In this document: positions 8,513-16,623 of the stretch, one piece after another
How the letters are laid out: every line of letters starts with the position of its first letter
How positions within the stretch are numbered: the stretch's first letter is position 1
Assembly (NCBI RefSeq): GCF_040676675.1
Contig: NZ_JBFAPK010000032.1
Span: 41,396 to 105,395, forward strand
DNA from: JBFAPK01 sp040676675
GTDB lineage: Bacteria > Actinomycetota > Actinomycetes > Mycobacteriales > Micromonosporaceae
DNA length: 64,000 nt
Direction: 5' to 3'
Program-made: the position numbers and the translations under genes
The notes under the pieces: model-generated
Told to the model about the DNA's origin: nothing
The model's input: the letters and a program-made list of their open reading frames with translations, nothing else
Database searches by the model: none

Positions 8513-9685
8513 ATGGCCCGTACCACGATCGGGATCGTGCTCAACGGCGTGACCGGCCGGATGGGGTACCGGCAGCACCTGGTCCGTTCCCTGCTGGCCA
8601 TCCGCGAGCAGGGTGGCCTCCCGCTCGCCGACGGCAGCCGGCTGTGGCCGGAGCCGATCCTGGTCGGGCGCAGCGAGGCCAAGCTGCGCGACATCGCCGA
8701 GCGGCACGGGCTGACCGAGTGGAGCACCGACCTGCCCGCGACGCTGGCCCGGCCCGACGTGCGGATCTACTTCGACGCGCAGGTGACCGCGCAGCGGGAG
8801 AAGGCGCTGAAGCTCGCGATCGAGGCCGGCAAGCACATCTACACCGAGAAGCCGACCGCCGAGGACCTGGCCGGCGCGGTCGAACTGGCCCGGCTCGCCG
8901 ACGCCGCCGGCGTCAAGCACGGCGTCGTGCAGGACAAGCTCTTCCTGCCCGGCCTGCGCAAGCTGGACCGGCTGGTGAAGGGCGGCTTCTTCGGCCGCAT
9001 TCTCTCCGTACGCGGGGAGTTCGGGTACTGGGTCTTCGAGGGCGACTGGCAGGCCGCCCAGCGTCCCTCGTGGAACTACCGCGCCGCCGACGGCGGAGGC
9101 ATCGTGGTCGACATGTTCCCGCACTGGCACTACGTGCTGGAGCAGATCTTCGGCCGGGTCACCGCGGTCACCGCGCACGTGACCACGCACATTCCGCGGC
9201 GCTGGGACGAGCAGGGCGAGCCGTACGACGCCACGGCCGACGACGCCGCGTACGGCATCTTCGAGATCGACGCCCCGACGGGCCCGATGGTCGCGCAGAT
9301 CAACTCGTCCTGGGCGGTCCGGGTCTACCGGGACGAACTGGTCGAGTTCCAGGTCGACGGCGTCGAGGGCAGCGCCGTGGCCGGGCTGCGCAACTGCCGC
9401 GTCCAGCACCGGGCCGCCACCCCGAAGCCGGTGTGGAATCCGGACCTGCCCGCGACCGAGGACTTCCGCTCGCAGTGGCAGGCGGTCCCGGACAACGAGG
9501 AGTTCGACAACGGCTTCAAGGCCCAGTGGGAGCTGTTCCTGCGGCACGTGGTCGAGGAGACGCCGTACAGCTGGGACCTCTGGGCCGGCGCCCGGGGCGT
9601 ACAGCTCGCCGAGCTGGGCCTCCGGTCGGCGCGCGAGGGGCGCCGGATCGAGGTACCGGAGCTGACCGGCAAGGACGCCCGGTGA
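8513..9685 (+). CDS. Gfo/Idh/MocA family oxidoreductase
   Basis: 390 aa with GAGGAGG upstream of the ATG. The N-terminal Rossmann domain (GIVLNGVTGRMGYRQHL) is followed by the EKP motif (HIYTEKPTAED, near residue 115) that carries the conserved catalytic lysine of this NAD(P)-dependent sugar/inositol dehydrogenase family. The C-terminal half is the usual beta-sheet substrate domain. It overlaps the next gene by 4 nt (GTGA) and is preceded by a LacI-type operator, so it belongs to an inducible sugar-catabolic operon. The exact sugar cannot be read from sequence. Confidence 0.92.
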   Translation: MARTTIGIVLNGVTGRMGYRQHLVRSLLAIREQGGLPLADGSRLWPEPILVGRSEAKLRDIAERHGLTEWSTDLPATLARPDVRIYFDAQVTAQREKALKLAIEAGKHIYTEKPTAEDLAGAVELARLADAAGVKHGVVQDKLFLPGLRKLDRLVKGGFFGRILSVRGEFGYWVFEGDWQAAQRPSWNYRAADGGGIVVDMFPHWHYVLEQIFGRVTAVTAHVTTHIPRRWDEQGEPYDATADDAAYGIFEIDAPTGPMVAQINSSWAVRVYRDELVEFQVDGVEGSAVAGLRNCRVQHRAATPKPVWNPDLPATEDFRSQWQAVPDNEEFDNGFKAQWELFLRHVVEETPYSWDLWAGARGVQLAELGLRSAREGRRIEVPELTGKDAR

Positions 9686-10521
9686 GCGGCCCGGCGGCCC
9701 GGTTCGGGGGCGGCCCGGCGGCCCGGTTCGCCTTCAACCAGGCGACCGCGAAGTACTGGCCGATGGAGGAGCTGGTCGCCGGCTGCGTGGACGCCGGCGT
9801 CGGCGGGGTGGGCCTGTGGCGGGAGGAGACCGCCGCGTACGGGGTGGAGAAGACCGCGGCGCTCGTCCGGGACGCCGGGCTCGCGGTGACCTCGCTCTGC
9901 CGGGGTGGTTTCTTCAACAGCCCCGACTGGTACGACGAGAACCGCCGCGCCATCGACGAGGCGGCCACGCTCGGCGCCCCGGTACTGGTGCTCGTCTCCG
10001 GCGGGCTCCCGCCGGGCAGTCGGGACGTGGACGCCGCGCGCGCCCACGTCGGCGAGGCCGTCGGCGAGCTGGTACCGCACGCGCTCGCGGCCGGGGTACG
10101 GCTGGCCATCGAGCCGCTGCACCCGATGTTCTGCTCCGACCGGTGCGTCGTCTCCAGCCTCGGGCAGGCGCTGGACCTGGCCGAGCCGTACCCGGCCGAG
10201 GCGGTCGGCGTGGTGGTCGACACGTACCACGTCTGGTGGGACGACCAGGTCTGGACGCAGATCGACCGGGCCGGCCGGGCGGGGCGGATCGCCTGCTTCC
10301 AGGTCGCGGACTGGATCACGCCGCTGCCCGAGGGAGTCCTGCTCGGCCGGGGGCTGCCCGGCACGGGCTGCGTCGAGCTGCGCCGCTTCCGGGAGGCGGT
10401 CGACGCGGCCGGTTACCGGGGCCCCGTCGAGGTGGAGGTCTTCCACGCGGACGTCTGGGCCCGGCCGGGCCGGTCGGTGCTCGACGAGTCGCTCGCCGGT
10501 TACCTGGACCACGTCGCCTGA
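9682..10521 (+). CDS. Sugar phosphate isomerase/epimerase (TIM barrel)
   Basis: 279 aa from a GTG that overlaps the stop of the oxidoreductase gene. It is an AP-endonuclease-2-type TIM barrel: VRLAIEPLHPM supplies a metal-ligand Glu, VVVDTYHVWWDD a ligand Asp/His set, and GPVEVEVFHADVW the C-terminal Glu. The N-terminus holds a small internal duplication (GPAARF twice, from a repeated GC-rich 15-mer), so the true start could be slightly downstream. It probably isomerises or epimerises the product of the partner dehydrogenase. Confidence 0.88.
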   Translation: MSGPAARFGGGPAARFAFNQATAKYWPMEELVAGCVDAGVGGVGLWREETAAYGVEKTAALVRDAGLAVTSLCRGGFFNSPDWYDENRRAIDEAATLGAPVLVLVSGGLPPGSRDVDAARAHVGEAVGELVPHALAAGVRLAIEPLHPMFCSDRCVVSSLGQALDLAEPYPAEAVGVVVDTYHVWWDDQVWTQIDRAGRAGRIACFQVADWITPLPEGVLLGRGLPGTGCVELRRFREAVDAAGYRGPVEVEVFHADVWARPGRSVLDESLAGYLDHVA

Positions 10522-10554
10522 GCGCCGACCGGCCGGCCGGGGCAGGATGGGGGC

Positions 10555-11073
10555 ATGGAGACGTCCACATTCGTCTACGACGGCGACTGCGCGTTCTGCA
10601 CCTCGTGCGCCGAGTTCGTCAACCGCCGCATCCCCACCGGGGCGCGGGTGGTGCCGTGGCAGTTCAGCGACCTGGACGCGCTCGGCCTGACGGTCGAGGA
10701 GTGCGAGGCGGCCGTGCAGTGGGTGGGTACGGACGGCAGTCGGGCCGCCGGGCCGGACGCGATCGCGTACCTGCTCGCGTCCAGCCGGCCGGTCTGGCGG
10801 GCGGCCGGCGGGCTGCTGCGGCTGCCGCCCGTACGGGCGCTGGCCTGGCCGCTCTACCGCTGGGTGGCCCGCAACCGGCACCGGATGCCCGGCGGTACGG
10901 CCGCCTGCGCCCTGCCGCAGGCCACCCGCGAGCGGCTCTACGGTACGGCCGCCGCCCCGGCCGGCGGCACGTCCCCGACCACCGGCGCCGGGGCGGCCTC
11001 GACGGCTGGTGTCGCGGCGGAATCGGCGGCCGGCGGTGCCGCGACGGGTCCCGCGCCGGCCGCCGGAGCCTGA
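10555..11073 (+). CDS. DCC1-like thiol-disulfide oxidoreductase family protein
   Basis: 172 aa. The N-terminus VYDGDCAFCTSC gives the family's DxxCxxC motif, and the fold continues to about residue 130 (YRWVARNRHRMPGG). The last ~40 residues are alanine/glycine-rich low complexity. That tail overlaps, on the opposite strand, the alanine-rich tail of the HTTM gene for 136 bp. DCC1 and HTTM genes are often adjacent in bacteria, and a joint redox/membrane role has been suggested but is unproven. Confidence 0.85.
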   Translation: METSTFVYDGDCAFCTSCAEFVNRRIPTGARVVPWQFSDLDALGLTVEECEAAVQWVGTDGSRAAGPDAIAYLLASSRPVWRAAGGLLRLPPVRALAWPLYRWVARNRHRMPGGTAACALPQATRERLYGTAAAPAGGTSPTTGAGAASTAGVAAESAAGGAATGPAPAAGA

Positions 11074-11972
11074 GGGACCGCCGGCTCCCGCCCGGCCACC
11101 GGCTCCCCGTCGACGGCCGGGGTGGCGTGCTGGCGGAGCGGCCGGCGGCACCATTCGACCGGGCGGACCCGCTCCAGGGGCAGGAAGCTCGTCATCGCCA
11201 CCAGGTGCGGGGCGAACGAGATCGTGATGGTCGCGATCGTGACCACGTGGAACGAGTAGAAGAAGCCGACCACGGCCAGGCGCCAGCGCGCCGGCACGAC
11301 GAAGACCAGGGGGCTCAACAGCTCGAACGCGATAATGCCGAACTGCGCGGCGATCAGCAGGTGCGGCACCTGGGCGATCAGGTCGGCGAGTTCGGTGCCC
11401 CGGCGGATGATGGCGCGGGCGAGGACCGAGCCGACCATCCAGCCCGGACCACCGAAGCGCAGCTTGGCCCAGGCGGCGAGGAAGTACGTGCAGACCACGG
11501 CGATCTGGGTGACCCGCAGCGCCCAGCCGCCGGCCTCCGTGAGCGTACGGTCGCCGTGCCGGGCGCGCCCCGCCGTGGGCAGTACCGCCAGGGCGACGAG
11601 GAAGCCGAACCGGTCGTGGTCGACCTTTCCGTAGCTCATCGCGATGATCATCCACTCGAAGTAGAGCAGGAAGACGGCCCAGCCCAGCGCCCGGGGCGCG
11701 CGACCGGTCACGGCCGCCAGGCTGAGCACCAGCAGCGCCCAGAAGATGCCGTTCACCAGCAGCGGGGTCGGGGTGGGCAGCGGGAGCAGCCGGCCGATCA
11801 GCAGCGGCTGGTACAGCTCGCCGGGAACGCTGCCGTGGGTCCGCACCCAGGGCGTGAAGACCACCAGGTCGGCGGCGACGAAGAGGTAGACCAGCGTGCG
11901 GAAGGCGGCGACCCGGCCACGCGGTACCGGCTCGGTCAGCCAGCGGCTCGCCCCGCTCAGGATGCCCGCCAC
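10938..11972 (-). CDS. HTTM domain membrane protein
   Basis: About 344 aa from a GTG overlapping the upstream gene by 16 nt. It has several membrane helices (for example TLVYLFVAADLVVFTPW, GIFWALLVLSLAAVTG, VTQIAVVCTYFLAAWAKL, VVGFFYSFHVVTIATITISF). This is the horizontally transferred transmembrane family related to vitamin-K-dependent gamma-carboxylase. The first ~285 residues are the domain; the rest is a Pro/Ala-rich tail that lies antisense to the DCC1 gene. It forms an operon with the preceding small secreted/anchored protein. Confidence 0.85.
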   Translation of the reverse strand: MAGILSGASRWLTEPVPRGRVAAFRTLVYLFVAADLVVFTPWVRTHGSVPGELYQPLLIGRLLPLPTPTPLLVNGIFWALLVLSLAAVTGRAPRALGWAVFLLYFEWMIIAMSYGKVDHDRFGFLVALAVLPTAGRARHGDRTLTEAGGWALRVTQIAVVCTYFLAAWAKLRFGGPGWMVGSVLARAIIRRGTELADLIAQVPHLLIAAQFGIIAFELLSPLVFVVPARWRLAVVGFFYSFHVVTIATITISFAPHLVAMTSFLPLERVRPVEWCRRPLRQHATPAVDGEPVAGREPAVPQAPAAGAGPVAAPPAADSAATPAVEAAPAPVVGDVPPAGAAAVP

Positions 11973-12406
11973 GACACCACCGTCTCGTCCGAGCTGCGGC
12001 CGGTGGGCCGGCCACCCTGGATGTCGTACCAGCGGATCACGATGCGGACCTCGACGAGCGCGGGCGCGGCGGGGTGGCGCTGGGCGTAGGCGTCGGCGAC
12101 CTCGCGCAGCAGCGCGGGATCGGCGGCGTACCGGCCCTGCTGCCCCTCGATCTCGGCCCGGCGGATGCCGGTGCTCGCCTCGTCGAGCGGGACCATGGCG
12201 CCGGTCGTGTCGACGCCCTCCACCCGGGTGTCCGGTGCGGGGTCGTTGGGCGGGTTGGAGCCGGCGTACATGCGGAACGGGCCGAACGGAAAGTCGTCGT
12301 CCTGCCCCCACAGCGTGCCCGCGAGCAGCAGCGCCGCGGCGAGCACCGTGCCGAGTACCCGGACTGCCCGGCCGCGGCGTGTCAAGGTATCCATCGGGTG
12401 GACCAT
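11957..12406 (-). CDS. Signal-anchored hypothetical protein, operon partner of HTTM
   Basis: 149 aa. One N-terminal hydrophobic segment (AVRVLGTVLAAALLLAGTLWG) is followed by a soluble outside domain containing FPFGPFRMYAG and VEVRIVIRWYDIQGG. I do not recognise a named domain with certainty; small proteins of this shape accompany HTTM genes in actinobacteria. An alternative ATG start is at 12394. Its stop lies inside the start region of the HTTM gene, which implies translational coupling. Confidence 0.75.
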   Translation of the reverse strand: MVHPMDTLTRRGRAVRVLGTVLAAALLLAGTLWGQDDDFPFGPFRMYAGSNPPNDPAPDTRVEGVDTTGAMVPLDEASTGIRRAEIEGQQGRYAADPALLREVADAYAQRHPAAPALVEVRIVIRWYDIQGGRPTGRSSDETVVSWRAS

Positions 12407-12530
12407 ACTGGGTATCCAACGCCCGCGGTTCCCCGATCGGTCCCGTCTGGGATCTCTGCCAGGCCCCGTCCCGTCCGGGCTCTGGTGACCGGAGCGGGGG
12501 AGGGGCGGCGCGGCGGACTTCGGCCGGTAC

Positions 12531-12570
12531 GGCGAGGGGCCGGACCCCGTCGGGTCCGGCCCCTCGCCGT
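12531..12570 (-). terminator. Strong hairpin terminator after the thioredoxin gene
   Basis: A perfect 18-bp stem (12531-12548 with 12553-12570) closes a 4-nt CGTC loop. It begins 34 nt past the thioredoxin stop on the minus strand. No long U-tract follows, as is usual for actinobacterial hairpin terminators. Confidence 0.75.
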
Positions 12571-12604
12571 GTCTTTCGCCCCGAAGTGGGGCGGCTGGCC
12601 GTGG

Positions 12605-12967
12605 TCAGTGGTTGTGGCTGGCCAGCTGCTTGCGTACGTCTTCCATGTCGAGCGCCTCGACCTGCTCGATCAGCGACTCGAGGGCCGACTCCGGCAGCGC
12701 GCCCGGCTGCGCGAAGACGATCACTCCGTCCCGGATCGCCATGATCGTGGGGATCGACCGGATGTCGAACTTGGCGGCGAGCTCCTGCTGGGCCTCGGTG
12801 TCGACCTTGCCGAAGACGATGTTCTCGTGCTTCTGGGAGGAACGCTCGTAAACCGGGGCGAACCGCAGACACGGGCCGCACCAGCTTGCCCAGAAGTCGA
12901 CCAGGACGATGCCGTCCTGGGCGGTCACCTCGTCGAAGTTGGCCGTGGTCAGCTCAACGGTCGCCAT
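12605..12967 (-). CDS. trxA: Thioredoxin
   Basis: 120 aa with the WCGPC active site near residue 30 (VLVDFWASWCGPCLRFAP) and the cis-proline segment IRSIPTIMAIRDG near residue 71. It is a complete single-domain cytoplasmic thioredoxin with a short acidic/His C-terminal extension. No thioredoxin reductase is adjacent. A SigR/SigH-type promoter (GGGAAT-N18-GTT) precedes it, which fits induction by disulfide stress. Confidence 0.93.
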   Translation of the reverse strand: MATVELTTANFDEVTAQDGIVLVDFWASWCGPCLRFAPVYERSSQKHENIVFGKVDTEAQQELAAKFDIRSIPTIMAIRDGVIVFAQPGALPESALESLIEQVEALDMEDVRKQLASHNH

Positions 12968-13577
12968 TGATCTCTCCGATCACCGGGATTGCCTACGCTT
13001 GCAAGAACCGTCTCACCCCATCGGGAATTCCCGGGTGGCTACCGGCGAAACGCCCACGGTGGCCCGCGTCACCCGCTCGCGGGTAATCGACGTCAATCCT
13101 TGCGCTGATCCTTATCGGTCAAAAGTACAGGTTCTTAACTGATCACCCTTCGTGATGGGAGCGTTTCCAGGCGATTTCCCGCCCTGACCTGCTACTCCCG
13201 GGTAATTCGCAGGTTGACGGCGCGGGAGGAGCGGCGTAACGAACGGTTACGAGCCGGTCGACTCTCACGTTAAGTAGTGTCACAAAAAAATAACTGTGAC
13301 CGCTGTCTCTGGTCAGACTCTTCTGTGAACGATGATCGTCGGGCAGAATCTTCCCCATCAGAGCGTGGGCGGCGGGTGCCGGGGAGGGCCCCGCCGCTCA
13401 TTGCGTCCGGCCACGTTTCGCGGCCCGCCCGCGCCGGTGAGCCCACCTGGCGACCGCCCCTCGCGATTCCCCGCGCGGGTGACCGGGTTCGGCCCGGTTC
13501 CGCCCCCGTACCAGCGGCGATCCGTCATACGGCATGCTGGCCCGTACTCCATTGCCGCTTGTCGAAGGGGCACGACG
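12968..13577. other. 610-bp intergenic region, relatively A/T-rich
   Basis: This is the gap between the divergent thioredoxin and MaoC genes. Apart from the SigR-type promoter, it holds an A/T-rich stretch around 13260-13300 with an inverted repeat GTCACA (13279-13284) / TGTGAC (13295-13300) flanking an A-rich 10-bp spacer. Open frames here are short or lack any domain. It is likely a promoter/regulatory region. Confidence 0.5.
13006..13032 (-). promoter_or_regulatory. SigR/SigH-type promoter of the thioredoxin gene
   Basis: On the minus strand GGGAAT and GTT are separated by exactly 18 nt, matching the actinobacterial oxidative-stress sigma consensus GGAAT-N18/19-GTT. Transcription would start roughly 30 nt before the thioredoxin ATG. 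Confidence 0.65.
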
Positions 13578-14126
13578 ATGCAGTTCGGGCGCTACTACGA
13601 GGAGTTCGAGGTCGGTGCCGTCTACCGGCACTGGCCGGGCAAGACCGTCACGGAGTACGACGACCACCTCTTCTGCCTGCTCACCATGAACCACCATCCG
13701 CTGCACCTGGACGCGCACTACGCGGAGACGAACAGCCAGTTCGGGCGCAACGTGGTGGTCGGCAACTACATCTACTCGCTGCTGCTCGGCATGTCGGTAC
13801 CGGACGTCAGCGGAAAGGCCATCGCCAACCTGGAGGTCGAGTCGCTGCGGCACGTGGCGCCCACCTTCCACGGCGACACGATCTACGGCGAGACGACCGT
13901 CCTCGACAAGCGGGAGTCGGGCTCGAAGCCCGACCGGGGGGTCGTCACGGTCGAGACCCGGGGCTACAAGCAGGACGCCACCCTGGTCTGCGTCTTCCGC
14001 CGCCGGGTGATGGTGCCGAAGCGGGAGTACGCGGCCGCGGCGGCCCCGGCCGGCGTCGACCCCGAACGGCCGAGCTTCCCCGAGCCGGGCCTGCCCGAGC
14101 AGCGGGGCACGACCCAGCCCGGGTAG
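13578..14126 (+). CDS. MaoC family dehydratase
   Basis: 182 aa from ATG (MQFGRYYEEFEVGAVYRH). It is a single hot-dog domain; the family's hydratase-like region reads YDDHLFCLLTMNHHPLHLDAHYA, with a following VVGNYIYSLLLGMS. Relatives act as (R)-specific enoyl-CoA hydratases, for example mesaconyl-CoA hydratase-like enzymes. The C-terminal ~25 residues are proline-rich and probably disordered. A longer frame upstream has no ribosome site. Substrate unknown. Confidence 0.87.
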   Translation: MQFGRYYEEFEVGAVYRHWPGKTVTEYDDHLFCLLTMNHHPLHLDAHYAETNSQFGRNVVVGNYIYSLLLGMSVPDVSGKAIANLEVESLRHVAPTFHGDTIYGETTVLDKRESGSKPDRGVVTVETRGYKQDATLVCVFRRRVMVPKREYAAAAAPAGVDPERPSFPEPGLPEQRGTTQPG

Positions 14127-14325
14127 CGGCAGCCGACACCCGCGGCACCGCCGCCCGGCCACCGATCCGGGGCCCCGGCGAGCGCGCCTCCCGGCTCCGG
14201 GGCGCGCCTGGGCTTCCGGCCCTCCCGGTCCTTCCGGCGCTCGCGGCGGGATGGCCGGTCCGGGCTCGGCGCGACTCGGCCTGATCGCCGAGGTCCGGAC
14301 CTTATGCTGGCCGCGGGAGGTCTCG

Positions 14326-14856
14326 ATGAGCCACTCCGCCGCCGGAGAACCGCCCACCGCCGCCCGGCGCGTCGCGCCGGTGCCCCTCGACGGGTACTCG
14401 GCGTCGGAGTGGGAGCTGCTCATCCGCCTGCCCGCCCGGGTCATCGTCGCGGCCACCCGTGCGGAGCCGGGCCGCCCCTCACGCGGCGTGGGGGAGGGGC
14501 TCGCCGGGCTCGCGGGCGTGGCCGCCGGCCGGGGGCACGACAGCGACCTGGTCCGGGCGGTGGTCGCCGCGATCTACGCGCAGCCGGACGACGGCCGGCC
14601 GGACGGCGTACCGGCGCTGGACCGGGTGCACGGGCTGATGGGGCTGCTCACCTCGTGCCGGGACGCCGCGCGGCTGCTCGCCGACCGCGCCGATCCGGCC
14701 GACTCGGCCGCCTACCGGCAGTGGCTCCAGTCGGTCGCCGCGCGGGTCTGCCGGGCCGGCCGGACCGAGCCCCCGGCCGCCGCCGGTCCGCCCGTCGACA
14801 CCGCGGCGCGGCGGCGCTTCCTGGAGCTGCTCGGCGAGGCGCTGGGGCTGCGCTGA
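14326..14856 (+). CDS. Conserved hypothetical actinobacterial protein
   Basis: 176 aa from ATG with GGGAGG upstream. It is soluble and mostly helical, with segments ASEWELLIRLPARVIVAA and RVHGLMGLLTSCRDAARLLADRAD. I do not recognise a named domain. There is no signal peptide or membrane helix. It lies 34 nt before the TrmH gene on the same strand and could be co-transcribed with it. Confidence 0.7.
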   Translation: MSHSAAGEPPTAARRVAPVPLDGYSASEWELLIRLPARVIVAATRAEPGRPSRGVGEGLAGLAGVAAGRGHDSDLVRAVVAAIYAQPDDGRPDGVPALDRVHGLMGLLTSCRDAARLLADRADPADSAAYRQWLQSVAARVCRAGRTEPPAAAGPPVDTAARRRFLELLGEALGLR

Positions 14857-14890
14857 CCCGGCCGTACGCTGCCCGTACCCTCTCTAGACC

Positions 14891-15508
14891 GTGGAGGTTG
14901 AGCAGGTCGGCGTCGGGCCGTGGCCGGGCGAGCCACCGACCGACCCGCGGTACGACCCGGAGCTGCTTCGCGACGGCGACCGGCGCAACGTGGTGGACCG
15001 CTACCGGTACTGGCGGCGCGAGGCGGTCGTCGCCGACCTCGACCGGCGCCGGCACGACTTCCACGTCGCGATCGAGAACTGGCAGCACGACTTCAACATC
15101 GGGACGGTCGTCCGCAACGCCAACGCCTTCCTCGCCGCCGAGGTGCACATCGTCGGCCGCCGGCGGTGGAACCGGCGCGGGGCGATGGTGACCGACCGGT
15201 ACCAGCACGTGCGGCACCACGAGACGATCGAGGAGTTCCTGGCCTGGTCGCGCGGGGATGACCTGCCGATCGTCGGCATCGACAACCTGCCCGGGTCGCG
15301 ACCGATGGAGTCGGTGGTGCTGCCCCGCCGGTGCGTACTGCTCTTCGGGCAGGAGGGGCCGGGGCTCTCCGCGCCGGCCCGCGCGGCCTGTGCCGAGATC
15401 TTCTCGATCGCACAGTACGGCTCGACCCGCTCGATCAACGCGGGCGTCGCGAGCGGGATCGCCATGCACGCCTGGATCCGGGCCCACGCCGGTCCGCCCC
15501 CGGACTGA
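14891..15508 (+). CDS. TrmH/SpoU family RNA 2'-O-methyltransferase
   Basis: 205 aa from GTG. The SPOUT trefoil-knot motifs are present: NIGTVVRNANAF near residue 75 (motif 1), LLFGQEGPGLS near residue 152 (motif 2) and QYGSTRSINAGVASGIAMH near residue 177 (motif 3). It would use S-adenosylmethionine to methylate the ribose of a tRNA or rRNA residue; the target base is unknown. Confidence 0.92.
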   Translation: MEVEQVGVGPWPGEPPTDPRYDPELLRDGDRRNVVDRYRYWRREAVVADLDRRRHDFHVAIENWQHDFNIGTVVRNANAFLAAEVHIVGRRRWNRRGAMVTDRYQHVRHHETIEEFLAWSRGDDLPIVGIDNLPGSRPMESVVLPRRCVLLFGQEGPGLSAPARAACAEIFSIAQYGSTRSINAGVASGIAMHAWIRAHAGPPPD

Positions 15509-15653
15509 CCCCCGACCGGGTGATCCCGGGCCTCGCGGAGCCGGCCCCGCACCGCCCCTGCCGATCGGCGCCGGGCTGCGGCAGATGACCGAAAAGGCCG
15601 GTTCGCTTGACTGCCGGATGGGACCCGGGGACCGTTGGTGCGTGGGTGTTGCG

Positions 15654-16340
15654 GTGAGTTGTCCCCGATGCGGCGGCCGGGTACGGGCGCCGGACCTGAT
15701 GCACACCGAGTGGCGCTGCGCGGACTGCGGGCCGGTGCCGCCGCTGCACGTGGCCGAGCACGTCGGTCCCGAGATCGTCGCCAGCGCGGCGGAACGGGTC
15801 ACCGAGGGGTGCGAGGGCGCGGGCCGCCCGTCGGTACCGCTCTGGTGCCTCTGGCCGTTGCCCCCGGGCTGGACGATGACCGGTGTGGCCTGGGCCGGTG
15901 ACGACCGCACGGGGACGCGCGCGACCGCCGTGGCCTGCAGCGGGCCCGCCCCGCTCAGCGGCGGCCCGGCCGACCTGGTACTGGTCGCCGAGGAGCCCGG
16001 CGTGGGGCTCGGTACCCGCTTCGCCGGCATCCCCGGACCGGATCCGGGTCCGCTGCTCACGCACCTGCTGGCCGAGCCGGCGCCGGGCCGGGGCGAGCAG
16101 CCGGCGCACGCGAAGATCCGCGTCGGAGGTCGCCCGACTCCACTGTGGTCGGTAAAATCTCCGACAGACCGGAGCGCGTACGCCGGCGAGGCTCGGGGAA
16201 TGTGGCTCTATGCGATAACCTGGCCATCGAGCGCGGGCTACCTCCTCGCGGAAGACGTCGTCCTGCACGACTTGACCGAGTGGTTGCCGCCCGAGCTCGT
16301 CTACGGTGCACCCTCTCCGTACCTACGCGGGCAGGCCTGA
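15654..16340 (+). CDS. DUF6758-like zinc-ribbon-containing protein
   Basis: About 228 aa from a GTG (VSCPRCGGRVRAPD); an in-frame GTG at 15642 is possible. CPRC at the start and a later CADC (TEWRCADCGPVPP) form a small zinc ribbon in the first 30 residues. The rest is a conserved actinobacterial domain ending WLPPELVYGAPSPYLRG. It is soluble, has no catalytic motif I can name, and its function is unknown. Confidence 0.78.
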   Translation: MSCPRCGGRVRAPDLMHTEWRCADCGPVPPLHVAEHVGPEIVASAAERVTEGCEGAGRPSVPLWCLWPLPPGWTMTGVAWAGDDRTGTRATAVACSGPAPLSGGPADLVLVAEEPGVGLGTRFAGIPGPDPGPLLTHLLAEPAPGRGEQPAHAKIRVGGRPTPLWSVKSPTDRSAYAGEARGMWLYAITWPSSAGYLLAEDVVLHDLTEWLPPELVYGAPSPYLRGQA

Positions 16341-16458
16341 TCAGCCGATCGGCGTAGGCGGGAAACGCATCCAGTTGATTCACGGTAAGACGTACGACTG
16401 ATACTCTGGGTACTGCTGCGGTACGGAACCCGGCGCCGCGCGGAGGGGATGGCCCATA

Positions 16459-16617
16459 ATGGTCAAGAAGGTCCTCACCTGGGGCGGAATCGCCTTCCTG
16501 ATCTTCTTCATTGCGTTCCGGCCGAACTCCGCCGCTGACGTCTTCAAGTCGTTGGGTGGCGGCATCGTCGACATCGCACAGGGCTTCGGCGACTTCTTCA
16601 CCAGCCTCGTAGCCTAA
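16459..16617 (+). CDS. Small single-pass membrane protein (52 aa)
   Basis: The protein starts MVKKVLTWGGIAFLIFFIAF and ends FGDFFTSLVA. It has one N-terminal membrane helix followed by an amphipathic segment. GGAGGGGAT lies upstream and the next gene starts 7 nt after its stop, so both are probably translated from one message. The tight spacing, balanced residue use and clean helix argue that it is a real gene. Function unknown; it may pair with the PH-domain membrane protein. Confidence 0.75.
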   Translation: MVKKVLTWGGIAFLIFFIAFRPNSAADVFKSLGGGIVDIAQGFGDFFTSLVA

Positions 16618-16623
16618 CCGCCG

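Noticed and set aside
13278..13305. ECF41 promoter TGTCACA-N16-CGTC
   Set aside because: The second element reads CGCT and the ECF41 gene lies 22 kb away; only the dyad is reported.
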